A stretch of DNA of 64,000 nt from Dillenia suffruticosa. Lineage: Eukaryota > Streptophyta > Magnoliopsida > Dilleniales > Dilleniaceae. The notes beneath the pieces were generated by a model that searched no databases, was not told the DNA's origin, and worked only from the letters and a program-made list of their open reading frames with translations. The stretch covers positions 12,539,001 through 12,603,000 of the forward strand of contig JAVTVX010000027.1 of assembly GCA_033439265.1 (NCBI GenBank), given 5' to 3'. Positions 1 to 12,958 of the stretch are shown piece by piece. Position 1 is the stretch's first letter. Every line of letters starts with the position of its first letter. The position numbers were made by a program, and so were the translations under genes.

Positions 1-659
1 GTTAACTATTGTATTTTCCTTCTTTTTATTGTGGTCTCATGAGCATGAGAGCCGGAAATGGAGTTGTGTAAAAAATGATGCTTATAGATGCTTACGTGCG
101 TTTCGGTTCATCTATCTGATCTCGCATTAGTCTGAGGCATTAAACTGCTTCAGGAGGTTCATAAGCGAGATTGAGAGTCAATTAGACTCTTGGAACCGAA
201 CGAGAACGCAAGTATTCGTCTAAACTACACATGGGGCTCTGTTTCGATAAGAGTATTACGAGTCTACTGACTATTAGTCAGTTCCCCATTTGAGCTTTGG
301 ACAGGGAGGCAGCCTGACCTTAGCCACTTGAGATTATGGGGTTGTGCCACGATTTCTCGCATTCACACGGTGAGTTAGACCCGCGAGAAAATATATGTTC
401 CTAGGCGAACACGAACGGCACTATAATCGAGACTGAGTCTCGTAATACTATATTTCTTGAGAATGATTTCCCTAAGAGAGGTGAAATCAATTAGGACCTT
501 ACCCTTTATGCGATGGATTAGCCTAGTGGCTCGGGGAGCCCAGCGGCGGGATACAAGAATCCACTACGGATCTTGATCTCAGTGGGAGCGATCCATCAAG
601 AGGTAAAGATTTTTCTCTCCTCTTAAGAGTGTCGAGAATGCGTATTTAAACGTTGTTTT

Positions 660-2240
660 CTCGATTGAGGGTGAGACCCTCATTGCGACTCTAGAGGATG
701 ATGAGAAATCTAAAACGGTCCGAGAGGCTCTCGAGAGGATGCAAAATACCGTTTATTGAAGGCCATAAATGAAAAGAAAGAATTGATGAGAATCAATGGG
801 GTCTGGGATCTAGTTGATTAGCCTAAGGGCGGAAGGACTATTGGGAACAAGTAGGTTCTCAAAGTCAAGATAAAGGTTAACGGATTGATGAAGAGATACA
901 GAACCCGTCTAGTAACCAAGGGTTACACTTGGACTGAGGGGTGGACTATCGAGGAGTCATAGTCCAATTTATCTCGATCTGTTTATCTTTCAGCGATTGT
1001 CACGAACATGGATCAGGTGTCACATCACAAGGATGTAAATACCGCTTTCGTATTGGAAGTCTAGATGAGGCGATCTACATGGAGCATCCCTTTGGATTCG
1101 TTCTAGTAGATCAGGTGGATAAGGTCTATTGATTTTAGAAATCAAAATACGACCTTAAGCCATCATCTAGAAAGCGGCGCTTGAGATTTCACGAGAAGGT
1201 GATATCTTATGGTTTTATAATGATCGAGTAGGATCATTGCATATATCTGATACGTCCCGATGACTCCTTTATGAGCATGTTCGCATATGTAGGTGACATT
1301 CTGTTGGCTGGGAACAACAGAGAGTATCCAATGACCATTGTAACATGGTTGTGAGGTTTTAGTTCATTCTCAGATTTTGGATCCATAGGGATCGCTTGAG
1401 AATGGTGTTGACTCTTTAACAAGAGTTTTACATCAGGTAGATTCTTAAGCATTTTGAGAATAACGAACACAACCTAAAAGATACTCTAATCGCTGAAGAT
1501 AAAAAGACTTGAATCTTGACATATGCCCTAGAATTTATAAAGAAATAAGGGAGATAAGTAGAATCCCTTACTCCAGTGCAAAATACATTTCTAGTGTATG
1601 CGATGAGGTATACACGTGTGATATACAATTTGATGTATGCGATGAGGCATATATGACCAGACGTTTATTTAGCAGTCGATCTGGTGAGTAGGTATTAATA
1701 GAATCCTGAAAGGGATCACTGTAGAGCAGTGAAAAAGGATTCCGAAATATCTCATTTGAACTGCAGAGCTCTCCATGTGTTACGGATGAGGTGATTTGCG
1801 TTTTGTGGTTGAGATTCAGATACTGATTGGGAGTAGTGATCTGAATAAACGCAAAAGGTTTTATCTTCTTAGAGCAGTAAGAAGAGAACCTGTATATCTC
1901 TATTTACGATAGAGACTGAGCTTGTAGTGTGCTCATTTGCAGTTCATGAGAATGGATGGCTTCAAAAATTTTTTGGAAGACTTAGGGATTGTGACAGATA
2001 GTGGGAGGTCAATGATGATTATTGTGATAATCAGACCGACACTGTCATCAAAAGAGACCCTAAGTGTAATAGCAAAGCCAAACACATTAATACCGAAGAC
2101 CACTATGAGAGATATTACCGAGAAGGGTATTGTGACATCTAAGTACACCTCAGCATGAGAGCTGATCTCTTCAGAAAACCCGTTGTGAGAGATTCCTTTG
2201 TGAGGTAAGGAATCATTGGGTTTAATGTACTTTAACATTT
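660..2240 (+). pseudogene. copia reverse transcriptase-RNase H remnant (copy A)
   Basis: This is the broken pol tail of copy A. A readable block at 941-1132 starts with a 'DYRGVI' version of the copia 'DYEETFSPV' motif and ends with 'LDEAIYMEHPFGFV', the usual NLxEEIYMEQPxGF block. At about 1285-1310 the catalytic YVDD box reads 'AYVGDILLAGNN', so one catalytic Asp has become Gly. RNase H follows at about 1800-2200 but needs several frame changes. No start codon, splice site or intact frame is visible. The same segments can be aligned with the copies near 10.5-12.0 kb and 60.5-62.1 kb. Confidence 0.75.
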
Positions 2241-3373
2241 CTCCTTATATACTGTTTTAGATGCTTATTTTAATATATGACATGTATGCATTAATGAGTC
2301 ACATATTTATTTCCTGCATCATTTGTTGTCATATATTGTGATCTTGTGATTAAAAGATGTGTCAGGCAGGCATGGTCGACTCTCTCACACGAGTGACCAC
2401 CTCCGACTCTGAGTGAGCGGAGATGAGACAGATTCTAGTCGTAAGAGGCTTTGAGAGTAGCCCTACTAGAACATAAGTCGCCCTGATATGTGTTCAGGAT
2501 GAGGTCATATGCGATATGACCGACATGGAAATACCCACATCCATGTTGCCTGTAAGTAGCCAGTTTGAGATCTCAGATATCACCTGCGATTTGTGATATT
2601 GTCTCTGAGTTGCTCTCTCTGAGATCTCTGGGTAAAGTCTTATGTGTAGACTGAGTCCCGTACCTGTACAGTGTTAGAGAAATCTGACATATGCCCTTTG
2701 AGAGATGGGGGAATAACACTGTGGCACGTGTTTCATACCACGTGTGATGAGACGACCATGAGATAGTGGGAGCTATTATTTGAGACGATAGTTTGATCAT
2801 GATCCCCGGTTCCCACTGTGTGAGACCTGAAATCCATTGGGTGGGATCTCTTATGCCCTTATTACTTTCGGCTGTCTCTAGAAGTATTGGTTCAGTGTTG
2901 CTACTTTAGTCTGTTTACCTATGGCCCGGAAGATAAATTGAGGTCTAAGGGGCAGGTCTAGGAAAGCAGCTGAATTGAGACCGATAGATTCGAGTTTGGG
3001 AAAAGGAAGGCCAATAGACATTACATCATTGTCATGTATTCATAGGTCGACCTATTATGTTAATCCATGTTGGGATTCAAACATAATAATGAATACATAG
3101 TCGAACAAATTGATTGGGGATCACTTTCAATGAGGAAAGTGGCTCGATGGATGTAAATGCATTGAGTCTGGGGTATAGCGAGTTATTTTTATACTAACAG
3201 TGACTACTCGATCATCCTAACAGGTGTATCGAGAAGTCTTTGCTTGCAGGTGCACTCGCCGGTCGCACGACGCCCAACCCAGTATGAAAGTTCAGTAGGG
3301 TGATATGATAGATCGCATGAGTTGCGATCTTGTGATTGACGGAAAAGAAATGCCCTCATGTGCAAGTGGGAGA

Positions 3374-3856
3374 TGTTGGTTATTGATGCCCATTATGGGC
3401 ATTTAGGTAATTAAGGAATGGGGTAACTCCCATCCTTAATTACCATTAACCAATATTTTGGTAACCCCCACCAATTAAGTGAATTGGTCTCACCTTCCTT
3501 CTGGGAGAGAAAATAATGGAGGAAACTCTCCTTCTCCTACCTTGTGTGTGGAGAGAAGCCATGGGAGGCAACTATGGAGGCTAGGGTTTCACATATTCTC
3601 TAGAGAGAGAATAGAGAGAGGGATGGAGATTTTCGCGTAGGAAAATCTCCCATCGTCAGACGATTCACCGGATTCGAGGCTTGAGGCGTCGTGGATTTGA
3701 GGTGGTGGTTCGATTGCGTGATCACCATCCGACCGTGCGATCCGTTCGAGGGACATCGCGACACGGTGGATTTTGGAGACTGCCCTATCGAGGTATTTAT
3801 CCCAAAAATTCCGATCTTTTTAATTCACGCTTCCGCATGTGCGATTAAATCCAACA
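3374..3856 (+). repeat. 3' LTR of copia copy A
   Basis: This 483-bp LTR runs from TGTTGGTTATTG to ATCCAACA, with the TG...CA ends typical of LTR elements. A polypurine tract (AAGTGGGAGA) lies directly upstream. A diverged version sits at 12959-13429 (copy B) and the first part of an inverted one at 33771-33882 (copy D). The bases immediately after it, CAAAG, would be the target duplication, but its partner lies outside the window. The boundary is well supported because the reading frame switches from non-coding to gypsy reverse transcriptase within a few bases. Confidence 0.88.
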
Positions 3857-5800
3857 CAAAGAAAGATGGATCATGGAAAATGTGTATTGATAGTAGAGTT
3901 ATAAACAAGATTACTATCAAGTACAGATTTCCAATTCCTCATCTTGATGATCTTTCGGATCAACTCCATGATGCTCAGATATTTTCAAAGATTGATATTA
4001 GAAGTGGTTATCATCAAATTCATATACCACTACCAAAAAACACGGTTTTAGCAATAGAATTTGACGATAGAAAAAATTCATCACTACTTGTTAAAAGGTG
4101 TTTGAAGTTGATAGTAATATTTCTGGTGTCAGCATCGGTGTTGTTCTTAGTCAAGAAGGATGGCCAATTACATTCATTGAATAATAGCCGATGCAATTAT
4201 TCTCCCTATGATAAGGAGCTCTGTACTATTGTCAGAACATATGACCATTGGAGTCACTACTTGTTGCCGAAAGTGTTTGTTCTCTTTTCAGATCAGGAAG
4301 TCTTGACTTTCATCAATGACCAGCACAAGCCCAAATGTAGACATGCAATGTGGGCATAGTTTTTCAAGCATTTACTTTTTACATCAAGCATAAATCAGGC
4401 AAGACTAATCAAGTTGTGGATTCCTTAAGTCGAAGACATTACTTGTTATCAACTATGAAAATAATGTACTTGGCTTTGAAGTTGTCAAGGAGCTTTATAA
4501 AGAATACCCTTATTTTAGGCCAATCTCGGAAGAATGTTCCAAAGGTATAGTTCATGGGTTTCTTCTTCAAGATGGTTTTCTATTCAAAAACAATAAGCTG
4601 TGCATTCCTGCAGGATCCCTTCGAGTAGCACTTATCAAGGAAACTCATGGTGCCAGGCTTAGTGGACATTTTGGAAGAGATAGAATTTTGTCTATAATTC
4701 AAGAGAAGTTCTTTTGGCTTCACATGAAGTGAGATGTGGAAAGACATGTTGAAATATGTCGAACATGTCAGATAGCTAAGAGTCACGGGCAAAATATAGG
4801 GTTAACACCCCTTTACCAGTTCCTTTAGGTCCGTGGGAAGTATTGATTTTGTGGTAGGTCTTCCAAGAACTCAAAGGAACAAAGATGCACAATCATGGTA
4901 GCTGTTGATCAGTTTTCTAAAATGGCTCATTTCACCCCTTCTAATAACACTTTAGATGCTTCTCATGTGACTGAACCATATTTTTGGAAAATTGTCATCT
5001 TCATGACATTCCTAAGACTATCACTTCAGACCAAGATCCAAAGTTCATGAGTCACTTTTGGCGAACAATATGGTAAAAGTCGGGGATTACTTTGCAATTT
5101 AGCTCATCTTATCACCCACAAATGGATGGTCAAACTGAAGCTGTGAATTGAAGTTTGGGTAATATCTTGAGAGGGGCTGGTGAAAACATTTGCTCTCACA
5201 TTAGCTCAAGCAGAGTTTGCTTACAATCGCTTTCCTAGTCAAACAACTGGATCCACCCCATTTCAAGTTGTTTATGGGCAAATCCAATTAGACCACTAGA
5301 CTTATCTCCACTTCCAACCACTTTGCACTTTAATGGTGATGCTTAAGATCGTGCTAAGGAGATTAAGAAGATGCATGAAAAGTTGAGAGAGCTCACATTA
5401 TCCAGCAAAATAAGAAGTATCAATAGCAAGCTGATAAGTTTCAAAAACCTTCTAGGGAGACTTAGTGTGGATTCATCTGCACCAAAGAACGTTTTCCTCG
5501 GTGCTAATATAGTAGACTCAAACCTCTGGCAGATGGTCCTTTTAAAGTATTGAAAAAAATTGGAGAAAATGCTTATAAAATTGAGCTACCAAATGATTAT
5601 GAAGTTTCTACTACATTTAATGTCATTGATCTATCTCCATGTAAGGGGAAAAATGAAGCAGGTGACTCAAGGACGAGTTTGAATGCAGCAGAAGCGAATG
5701 ACATAGGAGCGACCATAACCGGTATAGGACCAAGCCAACTCAAGTCTCATCGGATCACACCTGTTGGACTGCAGCTGTTAATGTCAATTCAAGAATAATT
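3857..5800 (+). pseudogene. Ty3-gypsy pol remnant (RT, RNase H, integrase)
   Basis: Remnant of a gypsy polyprotein. The block starting '[16 protein letters not shown]' and then '[15 protein letters not shown]' (3857-4040) is the gypsy RT core with its first catalytic Asp. After about 4080 the YVDD region is deleted and the sequence jumps to RNase H ('[20 protein letters not shown]', about 4205-4265). RNase H continues through 'KHSGKTN'-like sequence to a short linker. Integrase follows in several frames: 'HVEICRTCQIAKSHG' (zinc-binding end, about 4745-4790) and 'QPKFMSHFW' and 'YHPQMDGQTE' (catalytic core, about 5035-5140). The C-terminal tail 'NAYKIELPNDYEVSTTFNV' lies near 5568-5625. Numerous stops and frameshifts make it non-functional. 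The upstream half is expected beyond copia copy A and outside the window. Exact clade is not determinable by eye. Confidence 0.85.
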
Positions 5801-6340
5801 TTGAAGGACTTCTCAAAATTTTCAGAACACCAAAGTTGTAACCCATTAAGTCAAGTTTTTAGAGAAGCAAGCATGTCCAAATTTTATTTTTCTGTAGAAG
5901 TTATAAGCATTAGACTGAAGACAGGTCCAAGTGACTTCTGCTACAAAAATTGAAGAAACCTTTCATATCTCCACAAAATAACAGTTCCAAAGCCTCTTCT
6001 TTTTGATATGTTTGAGTTCCTAAAATTCAATTAGGTATTTTCTAAGTATTTCGAAAATTGAATCTCATTTTGTATGAGGTGGATCTAGTATGTAGTACTG
6101 GCACCTGTATATCCCCCCCCCCAACTCGGGGAAAAAGACGAAGAGCAAGAAAAAATAATAAGTCCTTTGAGTAAATCTAATTTTAGTATTTGGCTTCTTT
6201 GAAGATGGATTTCCTTCTTCGCTTGCTCTTTCTGTTTGGTGGATTCCTTTAGGTTTGAGTGTGTTATCCTTATTTCACTTGTGTTACCCCCCACCTCTTC
6301 AAGCTTCCGGTGTCAATATGTTTCAGCGATGACTAAAATG
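5801..6340 (+). other. Probable gypsy 3' untranslated region / LTR debris
   Basis: No gene is visible. The stretch follows directly after the gypsy integrase end and contains a C-run at 6113-6123 and short pyrimidine tracts. I could not place LTR boundaries. It is most simply the 3' tail of the gypsy element, but that rests on position only. Confidence 0.35.
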
Positions 6341-7735
6341 TTTCAGGAAATGGAGCATCACAGCATGAACTTTAGCAGCTTCAAGTCCGTCAAAAATGGC
6401 ATCACAGGTATCGCAAGAGTGGCAACGCCTTATGAACCACGCTTGTGCAGCATTGCTAAAGGTACCAAATTGATGCCATAGAGCACCTTTTTTCACAAAT
6501 TGTTAGCTTTCAATACTTTGTGGCACTCTTAGCAATATCATGCCTGCTGAGAGCGTCGTTATGGATGCGGCATACTAAGTAGCGCCTTATGTGTCACTTG
6601 GCCTCAGGGGGCACTGCTATAAGATTTTTTCAGCTCTCCTGTCTTCTCAAGTCGGGATAGTATTTTTTAAATGCTATTGGGCATCGGTTTTGGCATTGCT
6701 AAATCACACTACAAGAATTCACCTCCCCGATATTTCTCGGAACTTACGCTCGTTCTCTAAATTCCTTTTCTACTTCAAGTCCAGATGGTATTTCTTCTCA
6801 ATTATTTTGGACATAAATTGATTTTTACCTATTTAATTATAATTTTTTGTAGGAGGGGTGTACCTCGACGAGAAGGAGCAGGCTCAATCCCAGGGAACTA
6901 CTTTATCCGATGCTGACCCTGCAGTCACTTACAATTCCGATTTATGAGAAGATGTGTTTAGTTGCACCGCCAAAATCCCAACTCCAACAGTGGCTCAGTA
7001 CGAAATAATTAGGCGGGATAACTCCAACTATAGGAGTAATAAATAGAACTCTCAAAAATACTAATATTCATCTGAAAAATGTGAATAATTCGGAATGATA
7101 TTGAACATTTGTTTCAATATGCACGTATCTCTCAACTATCTCCGTGTGAGCCTCAGACCCCTCAGCAAACTCAACCCCCGCTCCACTGTCGGCACCATCC
7201 CTCTCATGCCTAGTCCTTTAACCCCACTAAATCTGTAGTTATAGTCTTTTAATGACAATGATGTTACCAATTTGATATGTAAAACATAATTTTATTTTTT
7301 GGTTTATATATATATATATATATATATATTTATTTATATAACTAAAAGTAAATATGTATATATAAATATATATGTTTTTTCCTTTCTTTTCTATATTCAT
7401 GTTTTTTATAATATTTAGTTTTAATTTTGTTTTTCATTTAGAAATCTGTTTCAATAAATTTACGTTAGAAATTGTGAATAATAAAATATTTTTTAAAAAA
7501 ACTAACTCCGGTAACAATGCACTTTGAGACGCACACAGCGTCGCAATCAACTCAATCTCGGAGATGCGCAAAATGAGACAGCTCTAGTGTTGCCACGTAG
7601 TCATAAAATAGGCATCGCTGATGGCATCTGCAACTTGACATTGCTAATTGCGTCGAAAACTTTAGCACCATAAGTTTTGCTTTGATTATTTAAGTACTAT
7701 TAGGTTTGGAAAGTTCCGAACTATGATATGTTGAA
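6341..7735. mobile_element. CACTA-like DNA transposon debris
   Basis: A CACTA-type terminal sequence, CACTACAAGAATTCACC, begins at 6707. Around it, at 6380-6705 and again at 7520-7665, short degenerate motifs such as GGCATTGCTAA, GGCATCGC and TGGCAACGCC recur, as expected of CACTA subterminal repeats. A possible 3' splice site (TTTTTTGTAG, 6844-6853) precedes a short Gln/Ser-rich open stretch that I cannot identify. A matching opposite end (TTCTTGTAGTG) was not found, so limits are approximate and two nested elements are possible. A TA microsatellite lies at 7305-7329. Confidence 0.4.
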
Positions 7736-7739
7736 ACTT

Positions 7740-8030
7740 AACATTAATGTTATCATTTTTTCAAAATATTTTGACATACAAAATTAATTAATATTTATAT
7801 AAAATTTATATATTTTTTATATTTAATAAATTATTTATTTATTTAACTATAATTATAATTTTTATGTTAATTAATAATTATATATTTTATTATTTTATTA
7901 TTTTTATAAAATAATTAGTATTTACAAAAAAAAATTATATTTTTATATTTGCGTCTTAATCCACATTTTCGTTTTTTATATTTTTATAAAACATTATTTT
8001 TTTCATATCCTTTTATATTCATACTTTCGC
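7740..8030 (+). repeat. AT-rich dispersed repeat, copy 1
   Basis: Nearly pure A/T sequence that matches, by eye, the reverse complement of 31210-31570. Shared blocks include TTTAATAAATTATTTATTTA followed by an AATTATAATT stretch and TTATTTTTATAAAATAATTA. Homology continues into a flank with 'TATCCTTTTATATTCATACTTTCGCC'-like sequence. Both copies are non-coding. A MITE or other short non-autonomous element is likely, but no clear terminal repeats were seen. Confidence 0.5.
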
Positions 8031-8199
8031 CACCATGCGGAGGAAAAGGCAACATGGGCTTAACTTAGGCCTAGACATCAGTCCAACTTTAGTACATTCT
8101 TTGATCTTCATGGAAAAAATGTTTGTGTTACACGTATATGTTTTGTTGATAAACAAAACAGATTAAATTAGTAGGAAAATGATTAAGAAAATATGATTA

Positions 8200-8807
8200 A
8201 AAACCAAAAGGAATGTGCTCTTTAGAACTGTTGATAGATGTCATGGACTAGCCAACATAATAGTTGAAATATACAAAAGACCCCGACAAACCATGTCTGC
8301 TAGTCGACACATAACCTTATAATAGTATATGTTAGTCAACCAAGCCATCAGGGTAGTCGACTAGGGCCAAAAAAACATAACATAAAAACTAATATACCTA
8401 ACTAATTCTTAGGTCCTGTCGACCAAAGAAATTTGAATAAAATAAGTAGTCGACTGATTGTTTGAACATGTCAACTAGATAATATAATACCGAGTAAAAC
8501 CTTTTTGGGGTCTAACAAGTTTGTCCACAAATACATAGGAAGTGTCAACTAACAATTTCTAGACTTAGAAATTCTTTTTAAGATCTGACATAACAATCGA
8601 CTAATTTTCATTCAATGTCAACTAAGATTCTACACGTGTAGAAAGTTTTCTTTTGGTCATTGAAAGTGTCGACTAATGATATGGAAATGTCAACCAGGTC
8701 CTTAAGAACCAAATGGAGAATTTCAGTTGACAAACTAAATGAATCTATCAACTAATGAACCTAAAAGACTTGGCTGTCTACTGATTACAAAAGGGAGTCG
8801 ACAAACT
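8200..8807 (+). repeat. Degenerate GTCGAC-motif array 1
   Basis: About 600 bp in which GTCGACTA, GTCGACA or one-base variants (GTCAACTA, ATCGACTA) recur every 20 to 45 bases, on a background without coding potential. A second array with the same core lies at 63000-64000, inside what looks like an LTR. The motif is palindromic at its core. It is cut at the right by the TGTAACACC start of a different LTR at 8808. Confidence 0.6.
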
Positions 8808-9759
8808 TGTAACACCGATTTCCAGTGTCTGTGTATCATGTACCACTTCTCATGATTCTAAATATATATTAATATCCTTTTGAGATATTTAAAATATAAT
8901 CTTAGTTATCTATTTATTTATTTTGAGGTTTTGCCTCAAAATCCGTAAAATCGAAAATTTTATCGGTAAGTCAAAAATCTTTTCGGCAAAGGTCGGCAAG
9001 GCCTAAAAAAGTCAAAAATGGTTAAAAAATGCCTACACACTTAAATAAAGGTATTTAAATGAAATTTCATATTTTCATGAAATTTCGAACAAAATTTTAT
9101 AGGGATCAAAAAAATACAAATTATTAAAAGTTAGGGGTCTAAATGCAATTAAGGAAAGTTAAGGGATTAGGTTTTAAGCCACTCAATGATAGACAATTGG
9201 AGCCAAATGATTGATTAAGAAGGCAACAAGGTTGGTTAGTGACCATATAGGATTGTTCCACATTCAAGAAATCTCATACGATGACAATTTATGCATGAAA
9301 TGTAATTGGAATAGTTTATATTAGTTGTGACACTTCTCCTCTTAACATGAACGTCCAACAACACTCCTAATGGGGTGTATGGAGTTTGCTTGAATCAATA
9401 TTATATGGTTTGAGTGCTAAGACAAGTGGATGGTTGAGATAATGCATGAGAGATCCAATGGTCAAGAATACTTTGCTAGGTTTATAAAAGAATTTGTTTT
9501 GAGAAATTTGGTTCACTTTTTCTTCATTCTTCCTCCCTTGGAGGAAAATATGAAAACTATCTCTCTAAAATTGAGTTCAATCATGAAACCAAAAAGGTAA
9601 GAGTATTGTTGGAAATTTTGATTTCAAGATGGAGGTATAAAAATATTGTATTAATGTATTGTAATTTGATTTTTGCTAAGATGATATCAAAAAATTTCAA
9701 GAATTCAAAGGGAGTGCTAGTATATATTGTTAGCAAGAGAGCTTACAGGGAAGGTAACA
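8808..9759 (+). repeat. Probable solo gypsy LTR
   Basis: Starts TGTAACACCGATTTCC, a start typical of several plant gypsy LTRs, and can be closed at GGTAACA (9759). A TATA-like TATAAAAGAATTTG lies at about 9482-9495, followed by CT-rich sequence as in an LTR transcript start region. No internal gypsy region flanks it. No convincing target duplication was seen, so both ends are provisional. Confidence 0.4.
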
Positions 9760-9997
9760 TGTTTTAACTATCAGTTAGATTTAAGAATGAAAACTCTTAG
9801 AACCGATGGAAGCACGAGTATTTGTTAGAACAACTTAGAAAGCTCGGTTTCGATAAGAATATTACGAGACAGTAACTATTCCTGTTACTTCTCAATAGTT
9901 TAGAGTAACCAAGAGAAAGAATAAAACTTTGTTAGAAATTGAGAGATCTATGATGGTACAAGCTAATTTGTCCATCTCCCATTGAGTAGATATTTTA

Positions 9998-12000
9998 TTG
10001 ACTATACCCTACGTCCTTAATCGTGTCCCATCAAAATCCATAATTGGTACCCCATATGAGCTTTGGACAAGGAGCGAGCCTAACCTTGGTCACTTGAGGT
10101 CATGGGGTTCTACCGTGTATGATCACGATTTCACACATCTACACGACAAGTTAGACCCACGGGAAAGAAATATATCTTTATAAGATACTCAAAACACTTT
10201 AAAAGGTAAGTGTTTTTAGGTAAGCATACAGATAGCACTGTCAATGAAATTGAATCTTATGATACCACATTTCTTGATCATGATTTTCCTAAGAGAGATA
10301 AATCAATGAGCTTAGTGCCTCATGTGAGCTTGGCAACAGAACACAAGAACCCATTACGGATCTTGATGCTAGTGGAAACAATCCATCTAGAGGTGAAGTA
10401 ATTCTCTTTTCATAAGAGTATCGAGATGCGTACTTAAATGTTGTTTCCCGATTGAATGTTAGACCCTCATTATGACCTTTAAAGATGTTACAAAATCTAA
10501 AGCAATTCAAGAGACCCTCGAGAGTTCTACGAAGGACTATTTATTGAAGGTCATAGATGAAAAGGAGTTAATGAGAATCAATGAGATTTGGGATCTAATT
10601 GATTTGCATGAAAGTAGAAAGACCATTAGGAATAAGTGCATTCTTAAAATCAAGAGAAAGGTCGATGAATCGATTGAAAGATATAAAACTCATCTGGTAA
10701 CTAGGGGTTACACTTATACTAAATGCTACACTTAGACTAAGAGCATGGACTACGAGGAGAGTTTTTCTTTAGTAGTCAAATTTACTTTGATCCATTTACT
10801 TTTAACAACTATCACGAATATAGATTTAGAGTTATATCAGATGAATATAAAAATTGTCTTTCTTAATGAAAATTTGAATGAAGAGATCTACATGAAATAA
10901 CCCTCTAGATTCATTATAAAAGGTCAGGATGATTAGGTCCATCGACTTCGGAAATCAATATACGAGCTTAAACAATCATCCAAGCAATAGTACCTAAGAT
11001 TTATGAGAATTTGTTATCTTATAGGCTTGTGATGACCAAGGAAAATCATTACATGTACCTAATACGTTTTATTAACTTTTTTGTAATCATATTCTTATAT
11101 GTGGATGACATTTTATTGATCAGAAATAATAAAGAGGATCAGATAATCATTAAAATATAGTTATTGTTGAGTTTTGATATGAATTATATAAATGAAACTT
11201 AGTTCATTCTCAGAGTTTGGATTCAGAAGAATTGCTCGAGAAGGATGTTGATTCTTTCACAAAAATCCTATATCAAGAAAATTCTTGAACATTTCAAGAT
11301 AAACAATTACAACCCAATAAATACTCTTATCATTAAAGGTTAAGCGCTGAGTCTTAATATATACTCTAAAACTCATAAAGAAATGAGAGAAATAAGTAAA
11401 ATCTCTTATACCAGTGTAATGGGTAATCTAGTGTATGCGATAAGACGTACACGACCAAATATTTATTTTACAATTGATCTGGTGAGTAGGTATTAATCAA
11501 ATCTTGAAAGTGATCACTAGAAAGCAATGAAAAGAATTCTGAGATATCTCAAAAGAATTGCGAATCTCTTCTTGTATTATAGAGGGTGTAATTTACGTCT
11601 TGTTGGATATTCAGACACCAACTGGGATGGCAATATGGATGGATGCAAATTGACATCAATTGTTTTTACTATCTTGCTCAATAATCGTGTCATATCTTGA
11701 AAAAATAATAAACAAATTTGTATATTTTTATTTACGACAGAAGCTGGGCTTGTGGCATGCACAATAACAGTTCAAAAGAATATTTGATTTTGAAAGTTTC
11801 TGGATGACTTAAAGGTTGTGACAGATAGAGGGAGACAGTAATGATTTATTACGATAATTAGTCCACCATTGCCTACAACCGAGACATTAAGTATCACAAT
11901 AAAACCAAACACATTAATACCAAAAATCACTTTGCAAGAGATATTATCGAAAGATTTCTTTTTGAGACATAAGGAATCATTGGATTTACGTGCATTTTGA
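9998..12000 (+). pseudogene. copia integrase end, RT and RNase H remnant (copy B)
   Basis: The clearest part is the integrase C-terminal block at 9998-10183, including 'GTPYELWTRSEPNLGHLRSW'. Next comes 'KGHVF.GKHTDSTVNEIESYD'-like linker at about 10210-10265. RT starts at about 10472 ('NEIWDLIDL', 'IGNKCIL'-type blocks). The catalytic region near 11080-11120 reads 'LYVDDILLI' after frame adjustment, so this copy keeps the two Asp residues lost from copy A. RNase H runs about 11570-11960. Many stops and indels remain. Confidence 0.75.
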
Positions 12001-12958
12001 TATTTTTCACTTTCAACTGATTATGATACTTATTATTTTATATATATGACACGCATATATTATGCAGTCACAAGTTTATTTTCTTACATTTGTTTATTGT
12101 CATATATTTTGCAGTATATTATAATAAAAGATATGTCAGACAAACATAACTGACTCTTTCACACAGATGACCACTTCCAACTCTGAATGAGTAGGAATGA
12201 GACAATTTCTAATGGTAAGAGATTGTAAGAGTAATCCTACTAGAACATAAGTCATCCTGATACGTGTTCAAGATGATATCATATACGATATAACTGATAT
12301 GAACGTATCGACATCCATATTGCCTGTAAATAAATAAGTTTGAAATCTCAAATATCACATGCGTTTAGTGATATTGTCTCTAAGATATTTTTTCTAAGAC
12401 CCCTAAGTAAAATCTTATGTGTAAACTGAGTTTTGTACATGTACAATATTAAATAAATCTGATATATACCCTTTTAAAAAATGGGAGAATAACATTATAA
12501 CACGTCTTTTATATTGTGTATGATAAGACGGCCATAGGATAATTGGAGCTATTATTTAAGATTAATATAATTCTGATCCCCGTTCCTGCTATGTGAGACC
12601 CAAAACCCAATGAATGAGATTTCTTGTACTCTTATTACTTTTAACTGTTTTTAGAAATTTTGATTCAATATTTGCTATTTTAATTTATTTACTTATAAGC
12701 AGGAAGATAATTGAGATCTAAGATTCAGGTATACGAAAACAACTCAATTAAGACTAATGGATTTAAGTTTGAGAAAAAAAATCAATCAATATTATATTAT
12801 TGTATAGTATTCACCGATCAACCTATTATGGATTCAACAGATGTATTCACTGATCACATAACATTTAATCCTATATGAAAGCCCAATAGAATAATGTGAA
12901 AGATCACAAGTTGTGATTTTATAACGGATATAAAATACTCTCCTGTGTAAATAATAGA

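Larger units (their letters stand above)
1..3856 (+). mobile_element. Ty1-copia element, copy A (Tork/Tnt1-like), 3' part
   Basis: The internal region of a decayed copia retrotransposon enters from the left window edge and ends with its 3' LTR. Fragments appear in copia order: end of integrase (about 280-640, with 'ELW..' and 'ARFLA..'-type blocks broken by stops), reverse transcriptase (about 660-1500) and RNase H (about 1690-2240). Untranslated sequence runs from there to a polypurine tract, AAGTGGGAGA, just before 3374. The same family occurs at about 9770-13429, about 59430-62198 and, inverted, 33771-36480. The 5' LTR, gag and protease lie outside the window. Frames are riddled with stops and indels, so it is not autonomous. 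The sequence after the LTR belongs to a gypsy pol gene, so this copy is nested in that element. The family call is from motif and copy comparison by eye. Confidence 0.85.

Noticed and set aside
3691..4359. 222-codon frame as a single gene
   Set aside because: Its first 55 codons are copia LTR and the rest is deleted gypsy RT and RNase H.
8200..8807. CRISPR-like array
   Set aside because: Repeats are only 6 to 9 bp, degenerate and irregularly spaced, in a plant nuclear context.
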